DNA of 64,000 nt, from NCBI RefSeq assembly GCF_040802235.1, contig NC_133156.1, positions 181,362,351-181,426,350 on the forward strand. Direction: 5' to 3'. The first letter of the stretch is position 1. Every line of letters begins with the position of its first letter. This stretch comes from Manis javanica. Its lineage: Eukaryota > Chordata > Mammalia > Pholidota > Manidae. The notes under the pieces were generated by a model. It was not told the origin of the DNA. It saw only the letters and a list, made by a program, of their open reading frames with translations, and did not search any database. A program made the position numbers and the translations under genes. Below, piece after piece: positions 12,301-22,560 of the stretch.

Positions 12301-15300
12301 TACATTTATAGAGCATCTACTGCTCGCTGGTCACTAAGCTGCCCTGGGTACAGTGAGAAATAGGGAGACTTGACCTCTGCCTCCCAGAGTGGAGATGCTC
12401 AGGCCTGTTCATCAGAATCACCCACTGAGCTGTTTTAAAAACTCTCCCTGGGTTCCTTTTCCTTTTCCTGGAACTGCTAAGAGACTTTTCAGAGTGGGGC
12501 CTGGGAATCTGTATTTAAAATTTTTTTTGCGAGACAGATACAGCCAGTCTGCAGAGTGACATTTGGACATGGCAGGCAATTAAACAACAGCAGAGTCTAT
12601 GCATATTATGATATGTGGGAGATACACTGTGAACTCTGAGAACTTGGAAGGATTATATAGAAACACAGAGAAAAAGAACATAGATGAGCCAGAAACTCAG
12701 GACTGGAAAGAACCCTGAGTTCATTTCATTCAATCCTACCAGTACAGCAACTGAGGCCCAGAAAGAAGACAAAGCCAGAGCTGATGAGATGACAGACAAC
12801 CATTGTCAGACATACAAACATACTGTCAGTTGAGAATCTTTAGAGATGGACATTTGAGGTGGATGGTAGATACACAGAAGATAAAAAGAGAATAGATGAT
12901 GAAGAGATAATCAGCCGTTGTGTAAATAAGTTATTGTTAGGGAGAAGATTTCAATTAATAGAAAATAGGAGATACAAATTAACCAGCTTTGGGGAGGCAG
13001 TTTAATGAGAGCAGACAGAAATACATGGCTAGATATAAAACAGCTAGCCATGAAGGACAGATTAGAGAGCTCTGAGAGACAAATATAGACAGCAACAGTG
13101 GAAATAGATGGCAGTGGGCTGATGGGAGCCACTGATGTTCGACAAATAGCTGACAGCTGGAAATGACAGGTAAGCTGACCTGGTAAATACTGAAAGATGG
13201 ATAGATAATTAGTTAATTATATAGCCCAGATAAAAATGATAAGTTATAAGAGGGCCAGAAAGATATTGCTGATGATGAAAGAAGGAGAGTGGATGTGGCA
13301 GAAAGAACACTGGACTAAATCAGGAAACCCAGGTTTGGATCTTATTGTAGCACTGACTTGACATAGGACTTTAAACAAAGGGAAAGGATGGACTGGGGAT
13401 GAGAATTAACATTATTTGGATTCATATTATGTTCCTTTAATCCTTGCACAATGTGTTTTCTGGATGAGGAAACCAGAGCTCAGAAAGGTTGAGCAACTTG
13501 CCCAAGGTCACACAATATGTTCACAGGGAAGCAGATAATGAAACTGCATCTGCCCTCCTGCGGAGCTCTACCTGGTCCATCTCTGTCTCAGACTCCTCAC
13601 CTGGAAAGACAGGCCTCTACAAGGAGGTTTCTCAGGCTCAGATCTTCCATAGTTCTATTGTTTTTTGTTCTATATACTAAAACCAGCTCACATATAGATA
13701 GAATATGAGTTTTGATGGTGACGCTGGGTACATTACATTATTCTATCTGGTTTGTTTTAAATATATGTTTGAAACATCTTACAATAAAAACTAAAGAAAC
13801 AATCTTTACATTTACTAACACATTGTTAGGAGCAAATATCGACAGGCAGTTAAGTTCAGTTTGAAAGAAGATTAATTAAAAATGCTCTAACTGAGCTAAA
13901 AAATTGAATTAAAAAATGACATTATTTCAACAAGTGTTAATCTGTGGGTGGTTAGACTATAAAGTGTCTTGTTTTGTCGCAATTAAAATTTAATAACTTA
14001 CTTTTTAAGTGAATATAGCTAATTACTGTTTAACTACAAACACCATTCTTAACCTGACACCTTGTTTTAGACAACAGTTTTAAAACACTGTTTGCCACTA
14101 AGGAATAGGGGGTATTATTTTATTAACTTGTTTTTTTAAACATATCTTTCTTAAAGACATTAAAAAAAAATTAACTCCGTTGTTTCGTAAGCTTTATCTC
14201 TGCAGTTAGAACAGCCCAGCTAACAAATCTGAATAAGCACGCGTCTTGCAACGGAGACGGGAGCAATGCATTGGTTAAACGGGGAATCAGACGACAAATA
14301 GGACAATAGATACCAAAATGACACGCGAAGAAGGGCGATGAGGTCGGCCACAGGGAGCTGGGGACGCTCTGAGAGTTTGGAAACCCCCACGAGGCCCCCT
14401 TCCAATCCAGACTGCCTTCCCGGAGACCCCAGGCTGGCCCGACTTCCCCAGCTGGGGGCCTTCTCACAGTCGGGGACTAGGGTGGAGAGTGGTGGTTTGG
14501 TCGGGGCTAAAACGGGGAACGGGAAATGGCGGGGCGCAGGAGTTGCTGGGATGGTGAACCGACCTCTTTCGCTTGCAAATCTGGGAGCTGTCAGGGCGGA
14601 AGGCAGTTAGGTCTCCCGAGGCCCAGACAGACCCTGAAAGTCGTCTCCAGGTCAGCAGCCAGCCCGTCCTCCTCCTGATGGACCAAGAGCTTAGGCGGTG
14701 CTTCCAGGCAGCTTTTATTTACGGCAAAGTCTTTACTTAAACAAACCCAAATCTGCCTCCCTAAAACTCCCATGTAGTTCTTTTAAAATCTTATCTTAAT
14801 TATCAATTACAAAAATAACACCCGGTGATTGTATTTCATCTAGTTCAAACACCTCCAATACCACTGAAGTTTATTTCCTCCTCAACTCAACAGGCCTTTC
14901 AAGCGATAGAAACAGTCCCTGAGTCTCCAGAATCTACCTTCCCACCAGTCCAGGCCCCTCAGAAACCCGCGCGCACACACCACGGGGTCCAGAGCCCCGC
15001 CAGCCATCCCGGCGCAGAGATCAGTGCCTCCCTCCGACCCCAAGCGGGGCTGGCCCCTCCCTGGCTAATCCCCTCTGCCTCTGATGTTTATAGCCTGAGG
15101 ACACGTGGGCTTCCGCCCCACACCACGGCCGCTGGTGGGCAGCCGAGGCCGCCGCCAGCTCTGCCCATCAACAGCAGCAACGCCAGTGCGGGTAAGGTCT
15201 GGTCATCCCACAAAACCGTGGACGCCCCGTTAGAGTGTTGGGAGAAGGGCCCAGTAATCACAGGACTGAGACTGCCCCAGGGCACTCTGTGCCACCGCGA

Positions 15301-18300
15301 GTGGCTGTGCGCGGACTCCACGCCAGGCTGCCCCCCCACCCCCCACCAGGCCACCCGCCGCCTCCTGATAACCGAGCTTTGGAAGAGGACTCGGGATAAG
15401 CTTTGATCACAGCCTCCTCGGTGCTTGATAAAAGTCTCGCGGCCTCTGCAAGTCTAAACACAGTTGAAGGGAAGGGTCTCTAAAGACCAGCTTTGCGGGA
15501 GCGCCTCAGGGGTGGCTTTTGGAACCGGGCTGAAGGGAGCCCCTGGGAAGGCTGGGGCAAGCCTCGGGCCGACTCGGCCCCCGCCCGCCCCCGCCTCCAC
15601 CCGGGCTCCCCGGGCGGAGCGCGGGCGGGCGGGGGTGATTGTTACCTGCGTCTCGGAGAGGCTGAGACTGCCGGCCAACTGCTTCCGCTCGGCGCCCACC
15701 ACGTAGTGGTTCTTCTCGAAGGCGCGCTCCAGCCGTAGCAGCTGCGAGGGCGAGAAGGCCGTGCGGATCCGCTTGGGTTTGCGCGCGAAGGGGCCGTGCA
15801 GCAGCAGCCCGTCCTGGGGCACGTCGCTCGCTGCGGCCGCGCCGCCGCCGGCAACACACGCAGGTGCAGACAGAGAGAAGGGCGCCGTGAGCCGCAGCCC
15901 GGCCGCCAGGCCGCCCCCGGAGCCCGTCGAGCTCAGCCCTCCCGACACGCTCGCAAGTCCTTGAGCTCTCCGGTACCCTCTCCTGTCCTTGACACCTCCT
16001 CCCCTCCCAACACACTTCTCCGCCTTTTTCTTTTTTGCCGTCCCTTAATTCTACTCCCCTCCCCAACACCTCCTTGTACTCGGAGAGCTACCCGGTCGCG
16101 GGAAGCGCAGAATCGCAGCGATGCGATCACTGTTGGGTGCAGAGGTGGGCCCAGGCCTAGTGAGGCACCGACCAACCCAAACCCACAGTGCCTGGAGCAA
16201 CCTAAAGAAGCCAGGGGTGGGAAATCCCTTAACTCTCTTTGTCCACTTGTCCTGTCATATCTCCCTCACAGTGGACCAAGAGTGGAGACAGAGCTGGGTG
16301 TGAGGAAGGCAATAAGGGGAAGAAGGGAGGCTGTCCGGTCCTCCCATGCCAAACACAAATACAGGAACCAGGGGTGTACAGAAGGAACTCTCCACATCTT
16401 AAAACAGCCTGGCAACTAAATGATCAGGCTACTAGCCCTTTGAAAATTCCTGCCAACAGGCCCAGGTTCTGCCTTGCAAGTGGTAAGAACAGACCAGAGA
16501 CTAGGTCAACAGCCAGGCAACACCTAGAGGTCTAAGAATCAGGCTTCTTTCTCCTTTTCCACCTGTCTCCCCCAAGGCCTTTTGGCAGAACCCTCTGCTC
16601 ATAGGTGACTCTTACTACTCTGGTGGGAAAAGGTCTTGTTTCATCCCTGAATAGGCCCCTGCTGAAGAAATGTGTAAGTAATTAGATTTCATCTTTCTCT
16701 CTAATATAGATAGATATAGATATATTGGTTTCTGCATGGGCATGTGTAAATATATGCTCCTGCCACCCTACTGTCTTTTCCTCCTATCTACCATACACAA
16801 ATTTCAAAGAGTGTGACTCTCTTGGTAAATGTTGACCATGATGTGGACTGACTCAACTCTTAACATTCAGGAGATTGGGCTGGATGAGGCTGGGATGGTG
16901 GGGTCAGGAACTACAATAGCCAAAGCATACTTCCACCCACAGTCCCAATCTTAATGAACCCCCCACTAAGCCCTCACACAATCTGGCTTGGCTGCACATG
17001 CTGAGAGATTTGAGACAGGCTCTGACATCACCCTGGGATTCTCGTGCAGTGGCACATAGCAGTCAGTCTCCTGCCACACCAGCAATGCAGAGCCCTAGAT
17101 AAAATGTTTTGACATAGTCAGCTATTGAGATTGACTGATCCAATTAATTTCTTCAGAAATGGCCACTGGTTTGACTCAGTTTGACCTGTTGTTTTGTTCT
17201 TAAGATAATTGTTTGGATAATTCAGTTGAGATCTCCTATCTCTGGAAATATCTCTGTAAATGAAGCAAGGGCACATGAGTGAGATGCTGTTGCTAAAACT
17301 CTCCAGGTAATTGTTACTGTCCCTCTGCTGCTGGAAATTGCCTGACATGACTTTCTCTGAGTCCCTGGGCTTTGGACACCAACACAGAGGAACTTTATTG
17401 CTGAGGTTTTCTGCGAAACTGGGTTGCCTAGGAATAAGGGGCTTGTGCCTGGGGGAAGACAAAATCCCCTGACAGGGATAAGCCACTAACTCCCATCACT
17501 TTATCCATTTCAAGTGGTTGGATCTGTGCCTCTACACAAGGGAGTGGGATCACATTATAGGGAGATGGTGGGGCACCACCCTGCCCATAGGGCTTTTCAA
17601 GTTCAGGCTCTCAGGCCTGAATGAAGGAAGAAAAGTTTAATTTGTGGCAGAGGACACAGGTAGGTGGTGATCAGGGAGGTAGTCTGGCAAAGAGGGGTAA
17701 AAGGGGGAGAAAAGAGGAGCTTAATCCAGGTAGGAATAGAATTAAGGTCTTGAGTGGTGGCTGGTGTGTTAGAAAGGTGGTAGATGTGGGTGGGAAGCAA
17801 ACACTTCTTGTTGATGTTAAAATAAATTGTTTCCCAAAACAACAACGTTCTGAGCCCAAGTGAGGTCCCAACAGTGTGGCAAATGAGCTGGAGAAGGAGA
17901 GAGAAAGCCTAGCTTGTCCTAGTATTCTCAGGGTTTGGCCTCAGCAGCTCAACTGGCCCCAGCTGGTCAGAAGTGACGGCAGCATGGAGAGGCCCCAATA
18001 TGCGTGAGGTAGTCGGATCAAAGGTGTGGCCGGCATTGAGGGGCTGAGAAAGCAGGACAACAGTCTGCCTTAGTGGGTGTGATTTGGTGGCTGTTTTGTA
18101 ATTCTGTGATGGTGGGGGATGTTTGTGTGGTAGAGTTCTCTGTATTTGTCTTTATAAATACAAAGTGGGGGATGGAAACAAGCTCTTCTGCCCTTCTGAC
18201 AGACACATGCCCCTTTGCCTCAAGTCTAACTCTTTTAGCGGAAATAGGTTGTTTGGGGTCTGCCTCACTGAGAGAATGGCCTTGGTTCATCATTAGGTCC

Positions 18301-21300
18301 TGTTGGGGCAGACAGCATATGTCCTGCAATCTGTGTCCACAGTCATTTGCAGAAACAGGGGTCTTTCTGACCCAACCACAAAGATAAGAGGGCAGGAAAA
18401 AATAAGGTGCTAAAAAGTGATGACACATTTGATTTCAAAAGAAGCAGGGCTTTTCCTTGTAAGAAAGGACCTTTAGTACAAAACTAACCATCTAGAGAAA
18501 CTGATCAATAGCTACATGTTTCTGTAGGGACAAGGGTGCTTGCTGCCTTTGGTGCCTCAGTGCCTCAGCCCCTCTCATTCTGACCTTTGTGGGGGAGAGC
18601 GGGGGGGCCTCAGCCAACTCTACTTGGCTTCAGTTTGGATTCAGTTTCACTTAACTGGCCCACAAAGGCAGAAAAAGCTTGAGGCTGGGATGCGGTGTGG
18701 CCTGTTTCCATGCAATAATTCTGTGAGAGTGGGCAGTCAGTTTCAGACAAGGCCAGGTGGAAAAGTGGAAAGGGGCTGGCTTAGCCTTCTCTGGAGCTAG
18801 GAACTGAACCCCACCCCGTTTTCCTGCAGCCTCTCACTTCGAAACTCTTCATGGCAATGGTTGGGAACTAGCAAATACAGACTCTCAGGAATGAGGTTGC
18901 TGGAGGTGGGAGTTAGAGATCTGAGACTCCCAGGACTCGAGCTGCCTTACTTTCTGGGGAGGCCGAGTTGAGCCAGGGGCTCTCGGTGGGATGGTGGGGC
19001 AGAGGAGCCCGGGGCTAAGAGGGGGAGAGGCTGGCCAGGCGGCGGAGACAACCTCATTCCCCCTCCTCCTGCCGGAACAAAGGCTCCCTTTGAAGCACCG
19101 GCCCATTACCTTCGCCTGTCCCAGAGGGCTGGGTCTCCAGCGGCCCCCACCCAAAGCTGCTCCCCGGCCTGGAAAGTTCTTGATGTCCGGGAAATAGCAC
19201 CGAATTGCGGCCAACTCTTGGTCTCCACCGGCTCCTCCCCTTCAAAACCTAGAAAGCCGCCCCCGGCTTCAGGGTCCAGCCTCCTGGTCCGGACCATTAC
19301 GCACTGGTTTTTCCTTGTCAACAGCCTTGCTCAGCGGAGCAGCCGCTTCCCGGCGCGCCGGGACTGCGCGGTCAGAGAGCGCTGTGCGCAGAGCGCAGAC
19401 ATGTTTCTTTTCGTTTGTGTAGGGTTTCGTTTCTTGCTTTAAAACGGGGCTGAAATGAGCATCGCAGAAACCCGGTTCTCTAGAAAACGCGGCGCCGGAG
19501 GGTCTGAGACAGCTCGGCTCGACTCGCAGCTTCCAGGCCCCGTTGGGACCTCAGGGCGCACAGCAGCCGGGACGTGCATGGATCTGCCACGACAATGACT
19601 GACCCCGAAGCCCAAACATCTCAAGGTTCGAAAAATCTTTGCGGTGCCCAGAGGATTTCCAAGTTCGAAAATGAGACCACATTTGGCTCCATTTCCGCGT
19701 CCAGACACGGTTCTTGGGAGAAAAATCCAACCGTTTTTGCAACTCGGCTACGTGCCCGCCGGCTCTGATGGCTCAGGAAGCGGCGGCAATTTCCGAGAGG
19801 ATTTTGAGGAGGACTTATCCGGCCTTGCCTGGCTGGGAATGGCCAGAGTCTGAGCTGAATCTCTCTCGAGGCGCCCGCAGCCATGGGTGCCCCGAGCCGG
19901 CGCTGGCAAGGCAGGTAGCTCGAAAGGCTACGTGGAGGCCGTGGGGCTCGGGGTCCGAAGCCGAGGGCGCCGCCAGGGAGGCCATTTCCGTATGAGCAGG
20001 GACCACACAGCTTAGGACGGGCTCTGCCCTCTCCTTCGAGCCCCTGTCCCTGTGTCCTAACCTCAAAACTCTCCGCTGCCCAGGCCCGAAGGTTTACAAA
20101 CAGCCGCGACTTTCAAATTGGCCGGTCGTTGCCAGGTTTCAAGATCCAGGCCAGGCACTGAGCCCATGGAGGACCAATGTGGTTTGATAGGTTTTGAATA
20201 AAACTTCATCAGCATACATGGATTTTGACTGATTTCTTGCCCAAAGCGGCTGACACCATAGGCTTTTTCCCCCCCAAATGATATGAGCTAATCTTTGAAA
20301 TCCTCAAGGGAGACAAGTTTGCTCCACAAAAATTCTTGTTCAAATAATTAAATTCTCTTATTTTGTGGGATCTGCTGGGTCAGTATCTACTGGCCAGATG
20401 GGACTGAGAAAATTGTCTGACAAACTGGACCCGGGAAGGTCGCTTTCTGTCAAAGAGGTTAAGCAAGTATAGCTGACGCTTCAAGAGATCATCTATTACC
20501 TAGATAATTGTACCAAACATCCAATTTACTTTGTGTATAACCGCTTTACCCGTCAGATTTGCTCCAGGAGCTCAAGCTCTAATGCCGTGTCCTTCTCATT
20601 TGTTTCTCTAAAGCCTAGTTACCTAGGTCTTAGTCGTAGAACCTCATAAGGCTGTGGTCGGGTTAACACTAACAAAATAAAACCAGGAACTAAAGCAAAT
20701 ACAGCACAAATTAAGGTCACTCTTAAAAAAAAAAGGAAAAACAAAACTCCAACAAATTCAAGGAAGAAAATGAACTCAACAGATCTCTTTTTCTTTAGGA
20801 AAAGTAAGATAATTGAAACTTTGTGTGTGTGTGTGTGTGGCCAGTGGGCCAACTGCGTTAGCAAACTCATTGCCCTTGCAGACCCAGAGACCACGACTGC
20901 CTACTACCTCAAAAGCTCTCTGCCCCCGCACCTTGCCTGGGAGGAGGGCCGTTGGTCCCCCAACAGCCGGGTGGACTCCGAGAGTCGGCAAGCGGGCGGA
21001 GGAAGCCGGTTTGCTATTGCAAACCTTCTCAATCCTGTGTCCGAGAGGCCCGTGTGACTTGGAGAAGTCGGGCCGAGATTGCTGAGAAACATCGCAAGAC
21101 GGCGGACCACTCTACACTCATTAACTCTCCAGTTTGGCCTCCCTACCGCCCTTTCTTCCCACAGACCCAGGGCACGGGGGTGGACTTTGCCCTCCTCCGA
21201 GGCACCAGGGAGGGTGGATCCCTGGGAATTGGTGGTGGACGTGCGAGCGAAGTATGGTCCCAGGTTCGCCCGGCGCTGCGCTCTCTGGGCTGGGACTGGC

Positions 21301-22035
21301 TCAGCCCGAGAGAGATCAAGACAGGCCGCGGGGAGGACCAGAAGAGGTTCCAAGGATGCGCCCGGGTTTGGCGTGCGGACCGGCATCATTCTGGGAAAGA
21401 CTGGAGGTCCCAACCCGGCTCTTTAGGAGGGACCCCAATGTGGCAGAAGCGCGAGTGGATCCGGCACGGCTTTTCCCAGCTTTGGAATCGGCCTCTGCGG
21501 AGCCTCAGCCTTCACGCAACAACTTCTAAAACAGCCCCGCGCATCCCGAGCCTCCCCGGTGCCATGGCAGCGAGGGCGCCGACCGGCCGCTTAGGCGGGC
21601 ACAGCGTGGGCACTCACCCTGGAAGCGGTGGCCGAAGAAGCGGTTCCGCAGGACCCAGGGATAGAAGTGCAGAGGGTCCCGGTGCTGGGCGCCGAAGAAG
21701 GAGTGAGGGGGCTGCAGCGGGGAAGCGCCCAGCTGGTGTGCCGGGTGCACGGTCAGCGCGGGATGGTTCATGGCCTCGGGGAACACGAGCTCGGGCCCAC
21801 CGTAGAGCGAACGGCCGGCGCCCGCGGCGGCGGCGGGGAAGCCGCTCACGAAGGCTGCCTCGGCCGCGCCAGGGTGAGGGTAATTGAGTGCCGTGGGCCG
21901 GAGCGGCTCCTCTGAGGCGGCCGCCGCCAGGGGATGGGAGCCGGTGCCTCCGCCGCCAGTGCCCCCGCCGGTGCCGCCGTCCTTGGCCACCAAGGACTCG
22001 ATGGTAAAGCCGCGCTTGGCTGTGGGCTGGAACAT
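6212..22035 (-). CDS. EMX1: EMX1, empty spiracles homeobox 1 (three-exon coding span)
   Basis: Coding exons join 22035-21618, 15830-15646 and 6379-6212 (771 bases, 256 aa; the human MFQP form is 257). EMX1 is a nuclear DNA-binding transcription factor that patterns the dorsal telencephalon (cortex and hippocampus). The N-terminus has an Engrailed-like eh1 motif (FTIESLV, residues 10-16), which in this class recruits Groucho/TLE corepressors. A glycine-rich stretch spans 20-33, an alanine-rich stretch lies near 67-73, and a YPWVL hexapeptide-like motif sits at 125-129. The homeodomain covers about 158-217, with recognition-helix residues W205, F206, N208 and R210. A basic/acidic tail ends in DVTSND. 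All four splice sites are GT/AG with consistent phase, and there are no stops or frameshifts. The ATG at 22035 has A at -3. The nearest upstream ATG is out of frame. Confidence 0.98.
9575..9795 (+). repeat. L2 LINE fragment
   Basis: Sequence such as CTATCTGGAATGCTGTCAC, TTTAAAACCCTACTTAGATG and GTTAATTTATTTGCTTGAAACTCTG matches the layout of mammalian L2 3' ends. It is old and diverged. Confidence 0.55.
10160..10265 (+). repeat. degenerate GAAT/ATGA simple repeat
   Basis: Repeated ATGAATGAATGCAT and GAATGGATGAGATGAATGAA units span about 100 bases, interrupted by substitutions. Confidence 0.65.
11749..11790 (+). repeat. CA-rich microsatellite
   Basis: A short run of CACACACACACAC followed by CGCATGCACACACGCAC. 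It is impure and sits in EMX1 intron 2. Confidence 0.75.
12295..12400. repeat. ancient L2/MIR-age repeat fragment
   Basis: TTTATAGAGCATCTACTGCT, CACTAAGCTGCCCTGGGTACAG and the following GACCTCTGCCTCCCAGAGTGGAG follow the common old mammalian pattern of 'attgagcacctactatgtgccaggcactg...'. The family assignment is uncertain. Confidence 0.4.
13440..13520 (-). repeat. MIR SINE fragment
   Basis: GATGAGGAAACCAGAGCTCAG followed by AAGGTTGAGCAACTTGCCC and AAGGTCACACAAT is the reverse-oriented MIR core. Confidence 0.7.
13865..14040. promoter_or_regulatory. TAAT-dense AT-rich tract in EMX1 intron 2 (candidate enhancer)
   Basis: Within about 175 bases there are several homeodomain-type cores: GATTAATTAA, GAATTAAA, GTTAATCT, CAATTAAAATTTAATAAC and GCTAATTACTG. 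Such clusters can be homeodomain-bound enhancers, but AT-rich DNA also produces them by chance. The call rests on motif density only. Confidence 0.25.
15540..15960. other. CpG-rich block around EMX1 exon 2
   Basis: CG dinucleotides are frequent across exon 2 and both flanks, in contrast to the AT-rich intron around 14 kb. It may be an exonic CpG island. No promoter elements were recognised. Confidence 0.6.
15646..15830 (-). CDS. EMX1: EMX1 coding exon 2 (homeodomain helices 1-2)
   Basis: The 185-base exon runs from the end of codon 140 through codon 201: [18 protein letters not shown], then homeodomain residues RIRTAF to SLSETQ. The acceptor is a GC-rich CCGCAG and the donor is CAG|GTAACA. 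The intron falls inside the homeodomain, between Q and V of the TQVKVWFQ sequence just before the recognition-helix WFQNRR core, as in human EMX1. The exon lies in its own local CpG-rich block. Confidence 0.97.
19230..20060. other. CpG-rich block in EMX1 intron 1
   Basis: CG dinucleotides are dense (for example GGCGCGCCGGGACTGCGCGG and CGCAGCCATGGGTGCCCCGAG) without any coding exon on the EMX1 strand. It is separated from the exon-1 island by an AT-richer gap at 20.1-20.9 kb. It could be an intronic CpG island with promoter or enhancer activity. No transcript is visible from sequence alone. Confidence 0.5.
20821..20840 (+). repeat. (TG)n microsatellite
   Basis: Nine to ten pure TG units. Confidence 0.85.
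21618..22035 (-). CDS. EMX1: EMX1 coding exon 1
   Basis: This exon encodes residues 1-139 and the first base of codon 140, from [10 protein letters not shown] to GHRFQ. It carries the eh1-like motif, the Gly/Ala-rich spacer, the conserved [20 protein letters not shown] region and the YPWVL hexapeptide. The donor reads CAGG|GTGAGT. The whole exon sits inside the CpG island. Long open frames on the opposite strand here are GC-driven shadows. Confidence 0.97.
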
Positions 22036-22131
22036 GGTCGCGGCCGGCAGAGCCGAGCGAAGCACCGGGCTCTGCGGAGCGCTCCGCGTCCTGGCGCCGC
22101 CGCGTGCGGGGTGTGCACCCAGCCAGGCACA

Positions 22132-22134
22132 TGC
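22132..22134 (-). other. out-of-frame upstream ATG (overlapping uORF start) of EMX1
   Basis: Feature coordinates mark the uATG neighbourhood; its A lies at 22132 on the minus strand and it reads down to 22130. It begins the peptide MCLAGCTPR. It is 97 bases before the main ATG, so it is out of frame with MFQP, and its frame stays open through exon 1. Its context is weak (T at -3). It acts only if the transcript starts further upstream. Confidence 0.5.
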
Positions 22135-22439
22135 ACACACGCCAGCACCCCTCACCTCCCCCGCCCGCCCGCCCGCCCGCGCTCAGCCCCTGCCGGCGAG
22201 GCAGGCACGCAGTGGCGAGGGGAGTACTGGCGAGAGAGTGAATGCAGAGTCGGGCAACCGCGCACAACTAGGAGCGCCGGCCTCTGCGGCCGAGAGGGCA
22301 GCTCCCGGCGCGGGCTCTGGCGCGGGTTCCGTGCGAGGCAGCGAGCTGCTCTTGCGGGAAGCACACGGCTCCCTCCCTCCCGAGTCCAGCCAGGACAGAC
22401 CCCCGCCCCCGGTCGTCCCAGCACAGCCCGGCCCGGCCT

Positions 22440-22560
22440 CAGTCGAAGCGCTGCGAGGCGCAAGTTAGCCGGCACCTGCCCGGTGCTCGCCCATTGGCCA
22501 CCGCTCACCTGCCCCGAGGTGGGGGGCGGGGCGGGGCGGGGCGGGGCGAGGGACGGCGGG
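22440..22560 (-). promoter_or_regulatory. EMX1: EMX1 core promoter region: CCAAT box and GC boxes
   Basis: On the EMX1 strand a CCAAT box lies at 22497-22493 (TGGCCAATGGG). About 25 bases further upstream lies a run of five or six GGGGC units (22520-22551), which are Sp/KLF sites. I saw no TATA box. A start site some 30-100 bases downstream of the CCAAT box would give a 5'UTR of about 350-450 bases. The site is inferred, not measured. Confidence 0.5.

Larger units (their letters stand above)
6380..15645 (-). other. EMX1: EMX1 intron 2 (9.3 kb)
   Basis: This is a GT-AG intron interrupting the homeodomain codons. It contains old L2 and MIR fragments, short GAAT and CA microsatellites, and an AT-rich TAAT-dense tract at 13865-14040. 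A second TAAT/forkhead-like patch lies at 14735-14830. I see no nested gene. The open frame at 14825-15406 on the + strand has no family resemblance. Confidence 0.85.
15831..21617 (-). other. EMX1: EMX1 intron 1 (5.8 kb)
   Basis: The donor is GGTGAGT at the 21617 end and the acceptor CCGCAG is at 15831. The intron contains a short GATA/ATAGAT repeat near 16700-16725, a TG microsatellite at 20821-20840 and a CpG-rich block at 19230-20060. The stretch 16.2-19.0 kb shows no gene or clear repeat. Confidence 0.85.

Noticed and set aside
14825-15406. 193-codon + frame in EMX1 intron 2
   Set aside because: Low-complexity Pro/Ser/Thr composition, no family resemblance, no splice or promoter support.
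20952-21887. 311-codon open frame on the + strand antisense to EMX1 exon 1
   Set aside because: It lies in a CpG island where stop codons are rare. It is Arg/Gly/Pro-rich with no domain, and the opposite strand encodes verified EMX1.
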